The notes below the pieces were generated by a model. The model did no database searches. It was given only the letters and a program-made list of their open reading frames with translations, and was not told the origin of the DNA. Both the position numbers and the translations under genes were made by a program. From Scatosoma sp045650185 (GTDB lineage: Bacteria; Bacillota; Clostridia; Christensenellales; Borkfalkiaceae), in the NCBI GenBank assembly GCA_045650185.1, contig JAZRQY010000013.1, positions 1 to 60,232 of the forward strand: a stretch of DNA of 60,232 nucleotides. Reading direction: 5' to 3'. Of the stretch, positions 15,778 through 23,505 are shown piece by piece. Numbering within the stretch: the first letter of the stretch is position 1; the number at the start of each line of letters is the position of its first letter.

Positions 15778-16929
15778 ATGCTTTTGGAAGATATTTTTTA
15801 CGTTGGTGTAAACGATAAAGCGATTGATTTATTCGAGGGTATGTACCCTGTTCCGAACGGTATGGCGTACAATTCATACGTCGTTATGGACGAGAAGATT
15901 GCCGTCCTAGATACGGTGGATGCGGAATTTGCAGAGGAGTGGCTGAAAAACTTAGAAAAGGTTCTTTGCGATAGAGAGCCTGATTTTTTAATCGTACAGC
16001 ACATGGAGCCCGACCATTCTGCCAATGTTTTGACGTTTATCCGTCGCTATCCCAAGGCAAGGATTGTTGCTTCTGCGAAAGCCTTTTTGATGATGAAAAA
16101 CTACTTTGGTACGGACTTTCCAGAGAGGCAAATGGCGGTGGCGGAAGGGGATACGCTTGTACTTGGCAAGCACGTACTCACGTTTATTGCCGCGCCCATG
16201 GTGCATTGGCCGGAGGTGATGTTGACCTATGATTATACGAACGGCGTGTTGTTTTCAGCGGATGCGTTTGGGAAGTTTGGGGCTTTGGATGTAGAGGAGG
16301 AGTGGGCTTGCGAGGCGAGAAGGTACTACTTTGGTATCGTTGGTAAATACGGCGTGCAGGTGCAGGCGCTAATCAAAAAGCTGTCAAAGTTGCCCATTCG
16401 GGCAATCTGTCCGTTGCACGGTCCTATCCTGACGGAACGTTTGGAAGAATACATTGCCGTATACGACAAGTGGTCGAGGTACGAGGCGGAATCGGACGGC
16501 GTTGTTATCGCCTATACGTCTGTGTACGGAAACACGGAAAGGGCGGTGAAGTGCCTGCAAAAAGAGCTTGAAAAAGCAGGTTGTCCCAAGGTTGTCGTCA
16601 TCGACCTTGCGCGCTCGGATATGTCGAAGGCGGTGGAGGACGCCTTTCGATGCAAAAAGTTGGTGCTTGCCACCACGACCTATAACGGGGATATTTTCCC
16701 TTTTATGCGAGAGTTTATCGCGAGCCTTGTCGAGCGGAATTTTCAAAACCGTACGGTTGCTCTGATTGAAAACGGCAGTTGGTCGCCAATGGCGGCAAAA
16801 CGGATGTATGAAATGCTTAAAAACTGCAAAAACTTACGGTACACGCAAAGCTCAATAAAAATCCTTTCGTCGATGACGGAGGAAAACTGCAAGCAAATGC
16901 AGGCGCTTGCGGCGGAGCTGTGTGAATAA
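15778..16929 (+). CDS. Flavodiiron protein (O2/NO reductase)
   Basis: Reduces O2 to water or NO to N2O with electrons from rubredoxin, a defence of strict anaerobes. 383 residues in the usual order: a metallo-beta-lactamase-like diiron domain with ligands in QHMEPDHSAN (H75, E77, D79, H80), VHWPEVM, FSADAFG and CPLHGPI, then a flavodoxin domain starting near residue 240 (AYTSVYGNTERAV). ATG 15778 has a strong aaaggagagg site; the longer frame from 15697 has none. The rubredoxin gene follows after 18 bases and is the likely electron donor. Confidence 0.95.
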   Translation: MLLEDIFYVGVNDKAIDLFEGMYPVPNGMAYNSYVVMDEKIAVLDTVDAEFAEEWLKNLEKVLCDREPDFLIVQHMEPDHSANVLTFIRRYPKARIVASAKAFLMMKNYFGTDFPERQMAVAEGDTLVLGKHVLTFIAAPMVHWPEVMLTYDYTNGVLFSADAFGKFGALDVEEEWACEARRYYFGIVGKYGVQVQALIKKLSKLPIRAICPLHGPILTERLEEYIAVYDKWSRYEAESDGVVIAYTSVYGNTERAVKCLQKELEKAGCPKVVVIDLARSDMSKAVEDAFRCKKLVLATTTYNGDIFPFMREFIASLVERNFQNRTVALIENGSWSPMAAKRMYEMLKNCKNLRYTQSSIKILSSMTEENCKQMQALAAELCE

Positions 16930-16947
16930 AGGATAGGGGGAATAAAA

Positions 16948-17115
16948 ATGGGTAGATACGTTTGCACGATATGCGACTGGATGTACGATGATAAGTTGGG
17001 CGTTCCAGAGAGTGGGATTGCGCCGGGGATTCCGTTTATGGCGTTGCCGGACGATTTCGTCTGTCCGCTTTGCGGCGTAGGCAAAGAGGAATTTATAGAA
17101 GAGAAAAAGGAATAA
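16948..17115 (+). CDS. Rubredoxin
   Basis: 55 residues, a standard small rubredoxin carrying one Fe(Cys)4 centre. The two knuckles are CTICDWMYDD (C6, C9) and CPLCGVGKEEF (C39, C42), with the usual hydrophobic core residues FMALPDDFVCP between. The start has gatagggggaat upstream. It is co-transcribed with the flavodiiron protein and most likely passes electrons to it from an NAD(P)H:rubredoxin reductase located elsewhere. A terminator follows directly. Confidence 0.96.
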   Translation: MGRYVCTICDWMYDDKLGVPESGIAPGIPFMALPDDFVCPLCGVGKEEFIEEKKE

Positions 17116-17120
17116 AAAGT

Positions 17121-17145
17121 GGGGGCGTCGCTACGCCCTTTTTTT
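17121..17145 (+). terminator. Terminator after rubredoxin
   Basis: gggcgt/acgccc stem, cgct loop and seven T residues. Confidence 0.85.
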
Positions 17146-17190
17146 GTTGCGAAAATATGATATATGTGCATAGATTATACCTTTCAATGC

Positions 17191-17219
17191 TTGACATTAT
17201 TACGAAATAGGCGTATACT
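17191..17219 (+). promoter_or_regulatory. Promoter of the ABC importer operon
   Basis: A perfect TTGACA, a 17-base spacer and TATACT. The leader to the start codon is only about 40 bases, so there is no room for a T-box or other riboswitch. Confidence 0.85.
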
Positions 17220-17263
17220 AAAAGACATATAAAAATTTTGTAAGGAAGCTTTAGGAGGCTATT

Positions 17264-18277
17264 ATGAAAAAGGTATTAGCAACGGCAACGGCAATTATGA
17301 TGGGCGCTCTGTGCGTAGGCTTTGCGGCGTGCGACGGCAACAAGGGCATCAAGGTAAACCCCGACAAAGAAAAGTACGTGGTGGGTATTGTACAGCTCGT
17401 GGCGCACGATGCGTTGGATGCGGCAACGCAGGGCTTTAAGGACGGCTTGGAGGCAAAGCTGGAAGAAGCAGGCCGTACGGTTGAGTTTGATTATCAGAAC
17501 GCCAGCAACGATACGACGATTTGTTCGACGATTGTAAACGGCTTTGTTGCTAAGGACGTTGACCTTATTATGGCAAATGCTACGCCCGCTTTGCAGGCGG
17601 CGTGTGCGGCAACGGAAACGATTCCCATCATGGGCACTTCTATCACCGATTACGGTGTTGCGCTCGGTATCGAGAATTTCAACGGCACGGTAGGTTCTAA
17701 CATATCGGGTACGTCCGACCTTGCGCCTTTGGACAAGCAGGCAGAGATGATGGTGGAGTTGCTTGAATTGACCAACTCGGATAAGGTGGCGATTTTGTAT
17801 TGCTCGGCAGAGCCGAACTCCAAATATCAGGCAGACGTTGTAAAGGCGGAACTTGAAGGCAAGGGCATTACGGCTGACGTCAAAACCTTCGTAGACAGCA
17901 ACGATATTGCATCGGTGTGCAGCGGCATCGTTTCGGCTGGCTACAAGGCAGTATACGTACCTACGGACAACACGGTTGCATCCAACAAGGCAACCATTGA
18001 TAACATTCTTCGCGAAGCGGATATTCCCGTGTTTGCAGGGGAAGAGGGAATTTGCAACGGCTGTGGCTTTGCTACCCTTTCCATCAGCTATTATAACATC
18101 GGCGTAAAGGTTGGTGAAATGGCGGCAGAGGTGCTTTTGGGTCAGAAGGATATTCGCGAAATGGCGATTGCTTACGACCAAGCGCCCGTAAAGAAATACA
18201 ACGCAACGATCTGCGCGGAGTTGGGTATCACCGTTCCTAGCGACTATACGGTGATTGCTGGTACGGAAGTTCAATAA
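17264..18277 (+). CDS. ABC importer substrate-binding lipoprotein (TrpX-like)
   Basis: 337 residues. A signal peptide with lipobox-type end GFAAC leads into a periplasmic-binding-protein fold of the ABC_sub_bind (TrpX) family: VGIVQLVAHDALDAATQGF, the ANATPALQAACAATETIP block, GTSITDYG, and SISYYNIGVKVGEMAAEVLL near the C-terminus. An aggagg site lies seven bases before the start. It is the first of three genes encoding a complete importer. Streptococcal relatives take up tryptophan under T-box control, but no T-box is present here, so the ligand stays open (an amino acid or similar small molecule). Confidence 0.88.
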   Translation: MKKVLATATAIMMGALCVGFAACDGNKGIKVNPDKEKYVVGIVQLVAHDALDAATQGFKDGLEAKLEEAGRTVEFDYQNASNDTTICSTIVNGFVAKDVDLIMANATPALQAACAATETIPIMGTSITDYGVALGIENFNGTVGSNISGTSDLAPLDKQAEMMVELLELTNSDKVAILYCSAEPNSKYQADVVKAELEGKGITADVKTFVDSNDIASVCSGIVSAGYKAVYVPTDNTVASNKATIDNILREADIPVFAGEEGICNGCGFATLSISYYNIGVKVGEMAAEVLLGQKDIREMAIAYDQAPVKKYNATICAELGITVPSDYTVIAGTEVQ

Positions 18278-18302
18278 GAGAAAAAATCTCGGTGGTGTTT
18301 AT

Positions 18303-19232
18303 ATGATAGAGTTATTCAATGCCCTTCCCGGCGCGGTGGCGCAGGGGCTGATATGGGGCATTATGGCAATTGGCTTGTATATAACCTATAAGGTTTTAGA
18401 TTTTGCCGACTTGACCGTAGACGGTTCGATAACAACGGGTGCGTGCGTGTGCGCCGTGATGCTGAATGCAGGCGTAAACGTATGGATTTGCTTGTTGGTG
18501 GCATTCTTGTCGGGCGCGGTGGCAGGCTTAATTACGGGCATTTTGCATACGTTGATGGGGATTCCCCCTATTTTGTCGGGGATTTTGACCCAGCTTATGC
18601 TCTGGTCGATCAACCTTAAGATTTTGGGGAAAGCGAATATGGCGGTCAGCGGCAGATTTCTGCCCGTTTTGATTACGCAGTTGAACAACCCCATCGCAAT
18701 TTTAGTGGTGCTTGCCTTTGTGGCGGTGCTGATTGGTCTGTTGTACCTTTTCTTTGGTACGGAGATTGGGTGTACCCTTCGCGCGACGGGCAATAACGAG
18801 CAGATGGTCAAGGCGCAGGGCGTCAACGTCAAAGCGAACAAGATCCTCGGCTTGATGCTTTCCAACGCTTTAGTGGCGCTTGCAGGCGCGCTTTTGGCGC
18901 AATATCAGGGTTTTGCGGACATCAATATGGGTCGTGGCGCAATCGTCATCGGCTTGGCGGCGATTATCATCGGTCAGACGCTGGTGGGCTTTATCGGCAA
19001 AAATTTTGCGTTAAAGCTGCTTGGCTGTGCGCTGGGTGGTGTATGCTACTACCTCGTGTACCAGTTCGTCGTTTGGCTTGGCTTAGATACCGACCTTTTG
19101 AAACTGCTCTCGGCGGTAGTGGTTGCGCTGTTCCTCGCCATTCCCTATATCAAGAAGGAGTACTTTTCTCGTTCGTCTAAAAAGCTGCCGTCTGAAAATG
19201 CAGTAGCGCAAGGAGGGGAGAAGGATGCTTGA
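18303..19232 (+). CDS. ABC importer permease (TrpY-like)
   Basis: 309 residues with eight to nine membrane helices of the branched-chain-type permease family: GLIWGIMAIGLYITYKVLDF, DLTVDGSITTGA, the ILSGILTQLMLWSINL helix and the coupling segment LRATGNNEQMVKAQGVN. The start at 18303 lies after ggtgg; the in-frame start at 18255 would lie within the previous gene. Its C-terminus overlaps the ATPase gene by eight bases, showing tight coupling. It forms the membrane channel for the binding protein encoded upstream. Confidence 0.9.
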   Translation: MIELFNALPGAVAQGLIWGIMAIGLYITYKVLDFADLTVDGSITTGACVCAVMLNAGVNVWICLLVAFLSGAVAGLITGILHTLMGIPPILSGILTQLMLWSINLKILGKANMAVSGRFLPVLITQLNNPIAILVVLAFVAVLIGLLYLFFGTEIGCTLRATGNNEQMVKAQGVNVKANKILGLMLSNALVALAGALLAQYQGFADINMGRGAIVIGLAAIIIGQTLVGFIGKNFALKLLGCALGGVCYYLVYQFVVWLGLDTDLLKLLSAVVVALFLAIPYIKKEYFSRSSKKLPSENAVAQGGEKDA

Positions 19233-20019
19233 GCTTAGAAATATTAGAAAGACCTTTAACGCAGGCACGGTGAATGAAAAGGTTGCGCTGAAAGGGGTTG
19301 ATTTAACCTTAAACGACGGCGATTTCGTCACCGTTATCGGCGGCAACGGCGCGGGCAAATCGACGCTTTTGAACGCGATTGCAGGCGTTTGGCGCTTGGA
19401 TTGCGGCTCGGTAGTTCTGGACGGACATAACCTGACGAATATGCCCGAATACAAGCGCGCAAAGTTCTTGGGCAGAGTATTCCAAGACCCGATGATGGGC
19501 ACGGCGGCAGATATGCAGATTGACGAAAACCTTGCGATTGCAAAAATGCGCGGTAGACGGCATACCCTCAGCTGGGGGGTTAAAAAGGCGGACCGTGAGG
19601 AATTTGTTGAATTGCTGAGAATGCTCGGCTTAGGCTTAGAGGACAGATTGACCAGCAAAGTAGGTTTGCTCTCTGGCGGTCAAAGGCAGGCGTTGACTCT
19701 GCTGATGGCGGCGATGAATCAGCCCAAATTGCTGTTGCTCGACGAGCATACTGCGGCGCTTGACCCCAAAACGGCGGCAAAGGTATTGGAAATCACCGAT
19801 AAAATCGTCAACGACCAAAAGCTGACGACGCTGATGATTACGCACAACATGAAGGACGCAATCAAGCACGGCAATCGTTTGATTATGATGCACGAGGGCA
19901 GGGTGATTATCGACGTCCGTGGCGAAGAAAAGCAGAAACTCACCGTCGAGGATCTGCTGGATATGTTCACGAAAGCCAGCGGCGGCGAATTTTCAAGCGA
20001 CCGCGCAATGCTTTCCTAA
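19225..20019 (+). CDS. ABC importer ATPase (TrpZ-like)
   Basis: 264 residues. Walker A VIGGNGAGKSTLLNAI, signature LSGGQRQALTLLMAAM, Walker B with the family's DEHTAALDP in place of DEPT, and a switch histidine in MITHNMKDAIKHG. The DEH form is characteristic of ATPases paired with ABC_sub_bind lipoproteins, which supports the assignment of the whole operon. Last gene of the unit; a strong terminator follows 26 bases later. Confidence 0.93.
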   Translation: MLELRNIRKTFNAGTVNEKVALKGVDLTLNDGDFVTVIGGNGAGKSTLLNAIAGVWRLDCGSVVLDGHNLTNMPEYKRAKFLGRVFQDPMMGTAADMQIDENLAIAKMRGRRHTLSWGVKKADREEFVELLRMLGLGLEDRLTSKVGLLSGGQRQALTLLMAAMNQPKLLLLDEHTAALDPKTAAKVLEITDKIVNDQKLTTLMITHNMKDAIKHGNRLIMMHEGRVIIDVRGEEKQKLTVEDLLDMFTKASGGEFSSDRAMLS

Positions 20020-20045
20020 AACCTTTCTAAAGAATAAGAAAAAAG

Positions 20046-20077
20046 GCTCTAACCTATGAGGTTAGAGCTATTTTTTT
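20046..20077 (+). terminator. Terminator of the ABC importer operon
   Basis: gctctaacct pairs with aggttagagc around atg, followed by ta and a seven-T run. Confidence 0.9.
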
Positions 20078-20091
20078 GCTATAATGGAATG

Positions 20092-20625
20092 TTAAGCTGA
20101 CAGCACGATACCGTATCCCTTTGAAATCGGGTCTTGAAAGAGGGGCAACTGCGGCGGAAAGTAGGTGAATAGCACGAAAGCGATTGCCGTGACGGCCAAA
20201 AGCCCAGCGCCGATAAAGGGGAGTTTTGCTGCGAAACGCCTGCGAAAGAGTACCCCTTCTACGTAATATCCAAGTCCTGCCGAAAGGTAGAAAAAGAGGA
20301 TATTCAGCCAGTCGGGCGTTTTCCCAAACGCGCCGTTGTAGGTGTAAAAGAGTATGGGGATTGCGCCAACGCCGACCAGCGTTCCGATCCACTTAATCCA
20401 CCAAAATCCAGGGCTTTCCTCTTTGAAAAAAGGGTACTGTATCAATGCGAAAATCAGCATCGGGAAGAAGAGGATTTTCATATGTTCCCAAGTCGATTCG
20501 TTGACGGCGGAGATAGGCGCAACGAACGCCCAGCCCGTCCAGTCGAATACAAAATGTAAAATCGTTCCAAGCGCGGTGGCGAAGGTCAGACCGCCAAATT
20601 GCCAAAGCAAAAGATTTCTTTTCAT
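20092..20625 (-). CDS. DUF6512-like integral membrane protein
   Basis: 177 residues with about six membrane helices and no soluble domain. The stretch SAVNESTWEHMKILFFPML resembles a motif I associate with the uncharacterised DUF6512 membrane family; that name is from memory and moderately certain. An aaggag site precedes the start. It is a single gene, convergent with the ABC importer. Nothing in the sequence points to a substrate or partner. Confidence 0.65.
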   Translation of the reverse strand: MKRNLLLWQFGGLTFATALGTILHFVFDWTGWAFVAPISAVNESTWEHMKILFFPMLIFALIQYPFFKEESPGFWWIKWIGTLVGVGAIPILFYTYNGAFGKTPDWLNILFFYLSAGLGYYVEGVLFRRRFAAKLPFIGAGLLAVTAIAFVLFTYFPPQLPLFQDPISKGYGIVLSA

Positions 20626-20687
20626 CGTGATATACTCCTTGTAAAAGAGTATATTCCCCCGTGGGACAAAATATGTCTATAAGAAAA

Positions 20688-20710
20688 GCCGCCGAAAAGG
20701 GCGGTTTTTA
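20688..20710. other. Orphan GC-rich hairpin
   Basis: gccgcc pairs with ggcggt around gaaaag and is followed by five T on the plus strand (four on minus). No plus-strand gene ends here, so it may be an attenuator for the minus-strand gene or insulation before the GH28 promoter. Confidence 0.45.
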
Positions 20711-20753
20711 TCATTATAAACGGGAAATGATAGAATAGATATGCGGAAAACGC

Positions 20754-20782
20754 TTGCAAAATTGGAAGAAAGAGGGTATACT
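20754..20782 (+). promoter_or_regulatory. Promoter of the GH28 gene
   Basis: TTGCAA, a 17-base spacer and TATACT, 55 bases before the start. Confidence 0.6.
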
Positions 20783-20837
20783 ATACTTGGTGTAGACTAT
20801 AAGCAAGAAAAGCGTATGATACACAGGAGATGAATTT

Positions 20838-22364
20838 ATGAATACGGTTATCTTTCACGACGAGATTACGTTATATTGGGAAAAGCAATGGGAATTGCCC
20901 GACGGCGTAGAATATCGCGCTACCATAGACAGCAAAGTTGTTGAAAAAACGGTAAAAACGCACGTTTCGTTTTGTAATTTGCAGGCGGATACGGAATATT
21001 CGGTTTCAGTAGAGAGAATCGACGGCTGTGGGCAGGTTGTAGAGAGCTTGTATACCGCCACTCTCCGCACGGCAAAAGCGAAACGCCGTATAGACGTTAC
21101 GAAATCGCCTTATAATGCGGTGGGGGACGGCAAGACCTTAAACACCGCCGCCATTCAAAAAGCGTTGGACGATTGTACGGAAAACGATTGCGTTTACTTG
21201 CCGCAAGGCACGTTCTTGAGCGGCGCGTTGGATATGCATACGGGCAGCGAGCTTTACGTTGCGCGCGGTGCATTCTTGAAAGGCACGGAAGAGGAAAAGG
21301 ATTATTTGCCCAAGGTTAAGAGCCGTTTTGAAGGAATAGAGTGTGTCTGCTATCGTTCGCTGATCAATATAGGCGCAATTGACCGTAATGCTGGATATAC
21401 GACAAAAAACGTTACGATTCGTGGTGAAGGTATCATTTTCGGTGGTGGAGCGCCGCTTTGCAACTCGATTGTATCTGCGGAAAGAGCGTTGCTCACCGAA
21501 TCTCTTGGTGAGAACGAAGAGAGAATTTTAAAGCGCGCAAGAGGCAGACTGATTGCTATCAATAACGCGGAGAACGTAATCCTTTGCGGACTTACATTAG
21601 GGTTTAGCCCGTCTTGGAACGTACATTTTGTGTATTCCAAAAACGTACTTACGTATAATTGTAAGATCCTGTCGGATAAGTGGACGAGCGAAGACGGCAG
21701 CTTGCAAATGGATGACGTGAGCAACGGTGACGGTTGGGATCCCGATTCCTCGGAAGATTGTACGATATTTAATACCTACTTCTACACTCGCGACGATGCG
21801 ATTGACGTAAAATCCGGTAAAAATCCAGAAGGGAATATTATCAATCGCCCTACGAAGAATATTCATATATTCGATTGCAAAGGGTGTCCTCGTGGTATTG
21901 CAATCGGCAGCGAAGTGTCGGGCGGTATCAGCGATATCAAAATTTGGGATTGCGACTTCTTTGAAGAAAAAATGGGTTTCACCATCAAAACGACTCAAAA
22001 GCGCGGTGGGTACATAAAAGATATTACGGTTAGAAACTGCCTTTTTGCGGACGTTTTAATTCGTGCCGATTATACCAGCAACGACGACGGAGTAGGGGCA
22101 GACGAGATTACCAAAGTAGAAAATCTGTATTTTGAAAATATTACAATCAAAGGCGCTTATCCGTACTTGGATAGAAGGGATATATACTACTATACCCTCT
22201 ATGTATATGGACTTGACGGCGAGGAAAATTATTTCAATAACGTACGCTTTAAGGGCTTGGAATTATACGGCAGAGCAGACGGCAATATCCAGACGGTCAA
22301 GATAAAGAACGTCAAAAACGTATCCATTGAAAATATCCGCTACGTAGACAACACGGAGAAATAA
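20838..22364 (+). CDS. Glycoside hydrolase family 28 (polygalacturonase-like)
   Basis: 508 residues. Residues 1-90 form a fibronectin-III-like domain; then comes a right-handed beta-helix typical of GH28, opening with YNAVGDGKTLNTAAIQKALD. The catalytic aspartates sit in NGDGWDPDSSEDC and TRDDAIDVKSG, followed by GIAIGSEVSGG, where the usual GHG histidine is missing, and TTQKRGGYIKDI. There is no signal peptide, so it should act inside the cell on imported pectin-type oligosaccharides rather than on polymer. An aggag site precedes the start. It has its own promoter and terminator and lies 2 kb before hexuronate genes. Confidence 0.88.
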   Translation: MNTVIFHDEITLYWEKQWELPDGVEYRATIDSKVVEKTVKTHVSFCNLQADTEYSVSVERIDGCGQVVESLYTATLRTAKAKRRIDVTKSPYNAVGDGKTLNTAAIQKALDDCTENDCVYLPQGTFLSGALDMHTGSELYVARGAFLKGTEEEKDYLPKVKSRFEGIECVCYRSLINIGAIDRNAGYTTKNVTIRGEGIIFGGGAPLCNSIVSAERALLTESLGENEERILKRARGRLIAINNAENVILCGLTLGFSPSWNVHFVYSKNVLTYNCKILSDKWTSEDGSLQMDDVSNGDGWDPDSSEDCTIFNTYFYTRDDAIDVKSGKNPEGNIINRPTKNIHIFDCKGCPRGIAIGSEVSGGISDIKIWDCDFFEEKMGFTIKTTQKRGGYIKDITVRNCLFADVLIRADYTSNDDGVGADEITKVENLYFENITIKGAYPYLDRRDIYYYTLYVYGLDGEENYFNNVRFKGLELYGRADGNIQTVKIKNVKNVSIENIRYVDNTEK

Positions 22365-22370
22365 TAATTA

Positions 22371-22408
22371 AAAAGGCTCAGAATTGAACACAATTCCGAG
22401 CCTTTTTT
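22371..22408 (+). terminator. Terminator after the GH28 gene
   Basis: aaggctc-gaatt pairs with aattc-gagcctt across a short loop, ending in six T. Confidence 0.88.
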
Positions 22409-22421
22409 GTTGCGTAATAGC

Positions 22422-22459
22422 GTTCTAAACAAAACGGTGTATGTTTAAATTTTTAGAAC
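22422..22459. repeat. Perfect 8-bp inverted repeat
   Basis: GTTCTAAA and TTTAGAAC are separated by 22 bases in the AT-rich gap between two convergent genes. No T run; role unknown. Confidence 0.4.
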
Positions 22460-22516
22460 AGGAACAAATTTTATAATTGCAAAATCGTTGTAAAAATAAA
22501 CTTTTTAATACTTTTA

Positions 22517-22972
22517 CTATTTATGTATTATGGGAATATCGTAATGCATCAGCACACAAACGAAGTGATTGTTTTTAAAGGATGTTCCGTCGTCAAGAAA
22601 ATTAATAACGCGGAGGCCATCTTTTCCTATAACTGAAACATTCAATATGGCGCCATATAACTTTATTTCAACGCGAGAAATATCCTCAATTTTAGCAGAT
22701 TGGCTTTTTTTAAAAGCTTTTATGAAGGTAAATGATTTATTTTCAAAAATAAATTTTTCTTTTTTTCCTACGTATATTCCTAAGGTTGAGAGAGAAGCGA
22801 AGAAAAAGCCAATAAATAGAATCCCAAAAAAGTTTTCAAGTTCCGTTGGGTTAATACAATAAAAGACAGCAGCAAAAATCATCAACGCAATTCCCAAAAA
22901 TAAGCCGACAAAGAATGTAATGATTTGCCATTTTGGCGCAGTGATACAAAAATCCAAAGAATCTTCGTTCAT
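22517..22972 (-). CDS. Small membrane protein with PH-like cytoplasmic domain
   Basis: 151 residues, not recognised as a named family. Two membrane helices (about residues 17-38 and 48-68) precede a C-terminal half that alternates beta strands (KFIFENKSFTFIKAF, ISRVEIKLYGAILNVSVIG), reminiscent of bacterial PH domains. aggag precedes the start. The gene ends in TAG followed at once by TAA. Base composition is AT-richer than its neighbours. A stand-alone gene of unknown function. Confidence 0.6.
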   Translation of the reverse strand: MNEDSLDFCITAPKWQIITFFVGLFLGIALMIFAAVFYCINPTELENFFGILFIGFFFASLSTLGIYVGKKEKFIFENKSFTFIKAFKKSQSAKIEDISRVEIKLYGAILNVSVIGKDGLRVINFLDDGTSFKNNHFVCVLMHYDIPIIHK

Positions 22973-23098
22973 AATTAATCTCCTTATTGCATATTGAATT
23001 TATTATTTAAAAATATTATAATATAATTCTGTGAGCAAGTCAATTACTTGTAGCAGTTAAAAGAAGAGCTCTTAAAACGATTTTGTATTTGCGCGTAA

Positions 23099-23147
23099 AA
23101 AAAGAGAAACCCAATCGCCACAAGTGGTTCGATTTAGGTTTCTCTTG
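23099..23147 (-). terminator. Terminator closing element E3
   Basis: On the minus strand aagagaaacc pairs with ggtttctctt, with an inner aatcg/cgatt and ccac/gtgg stem, then seven T. It follows a 17-base copy of the tRNA-Ala 3' end. Confidence 0.85.
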
Positions 23148-23296
23148 GTGGAGATAAGCGGAAATTTGCGCGCAAGGCGCAAGGTGTCGCAATCCTGCGT
23201 AGGGCAAAGACTTACAGCAAATAATTTCGTGCGGGCTTGCTCGCGCGAACCGCTGAGAATACAGGGTACTTGGATTACTTATCTCCGCTACCAAAC
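23146..23296 (-). repeat. tRNA-derived foldback element E3
   Basis: About 150 non-coding bases between two terminators downstream of tRNA-Ala, read on the minus strand. The right end (23146-23162) repeats the last 17 bases of tRNA-Ala exactly (23332-23348). The left end holds the same acceptor sequence inverted (23278-23286 against 23150-23158, nine perfect pairs). Internal blocks GTTTGGT (23290-23296), GTATTC and GGTTCGCGCGAGC (23239-23262), TAAGT and a CTTGC hairpin occur in the same order as in E1 next to tRNA-Lys. The remaining sequence from 22973 to 23098 is AT-rich and shows nothing. Confidence 0.7.
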
Positions 23297-23297
23297 G

Positions 23298-23325
23298 AAA
23301 AAAGGAAGGCGTTTTGCCTTCCTTT
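23298..23325 (-). terminator. Terminator directly after tRNA-Ala
   Basis: aaaggaaggc pairs with gccttccttt around a five-base loop, with a T run on the minus strand. Confidence 0.9.
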
Positions 23326-23331
23326 CGTTGG

Positions 23332-23407
23332 TGGTGGAGATAAGCGGATTCGAACCGCTGGCCTCCTCGTTGCGAACGAGGCGCTCTACCAACTGAGCCA
23401 TATCCCC
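23332..23407 (-). tRNA. tRNA-Ala(CGC)
   Basis: The acceptor GGGGATA pairs with TATCTCC (one G-U); the anticodon loop TTCGCAA reads CGC; CCA is encoded. Single tRNA gene. Confidence 0.95.
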
Positions 23408-23467
23408 ATTGACAAAATTTATTATAAATCCATTTTCACCTTTTGTCAAGAAATTTTTGTTAGGTAC

Positions 23468-23496
23468 TTGAAAAAATTTTTCATATGTCGTATAAT
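23468..23496 (+). promoter_or_regulatory. Promoter of the SDR gene
   Basis: TTGAAA, a 17-base spacer and a perfect TATAAT. The predicted transcript start is only about three bases before the ATG at 23506. Confidence 0.75.
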
Positions 23497-23505
23497 AGAC
23501 CTGCT

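Noticed and set aside
17220..17263. T-box or riboswitch controlling the TrpXYZ-like importer
   Set aside because: The leader is only about 40 bases between promoter and start codon.
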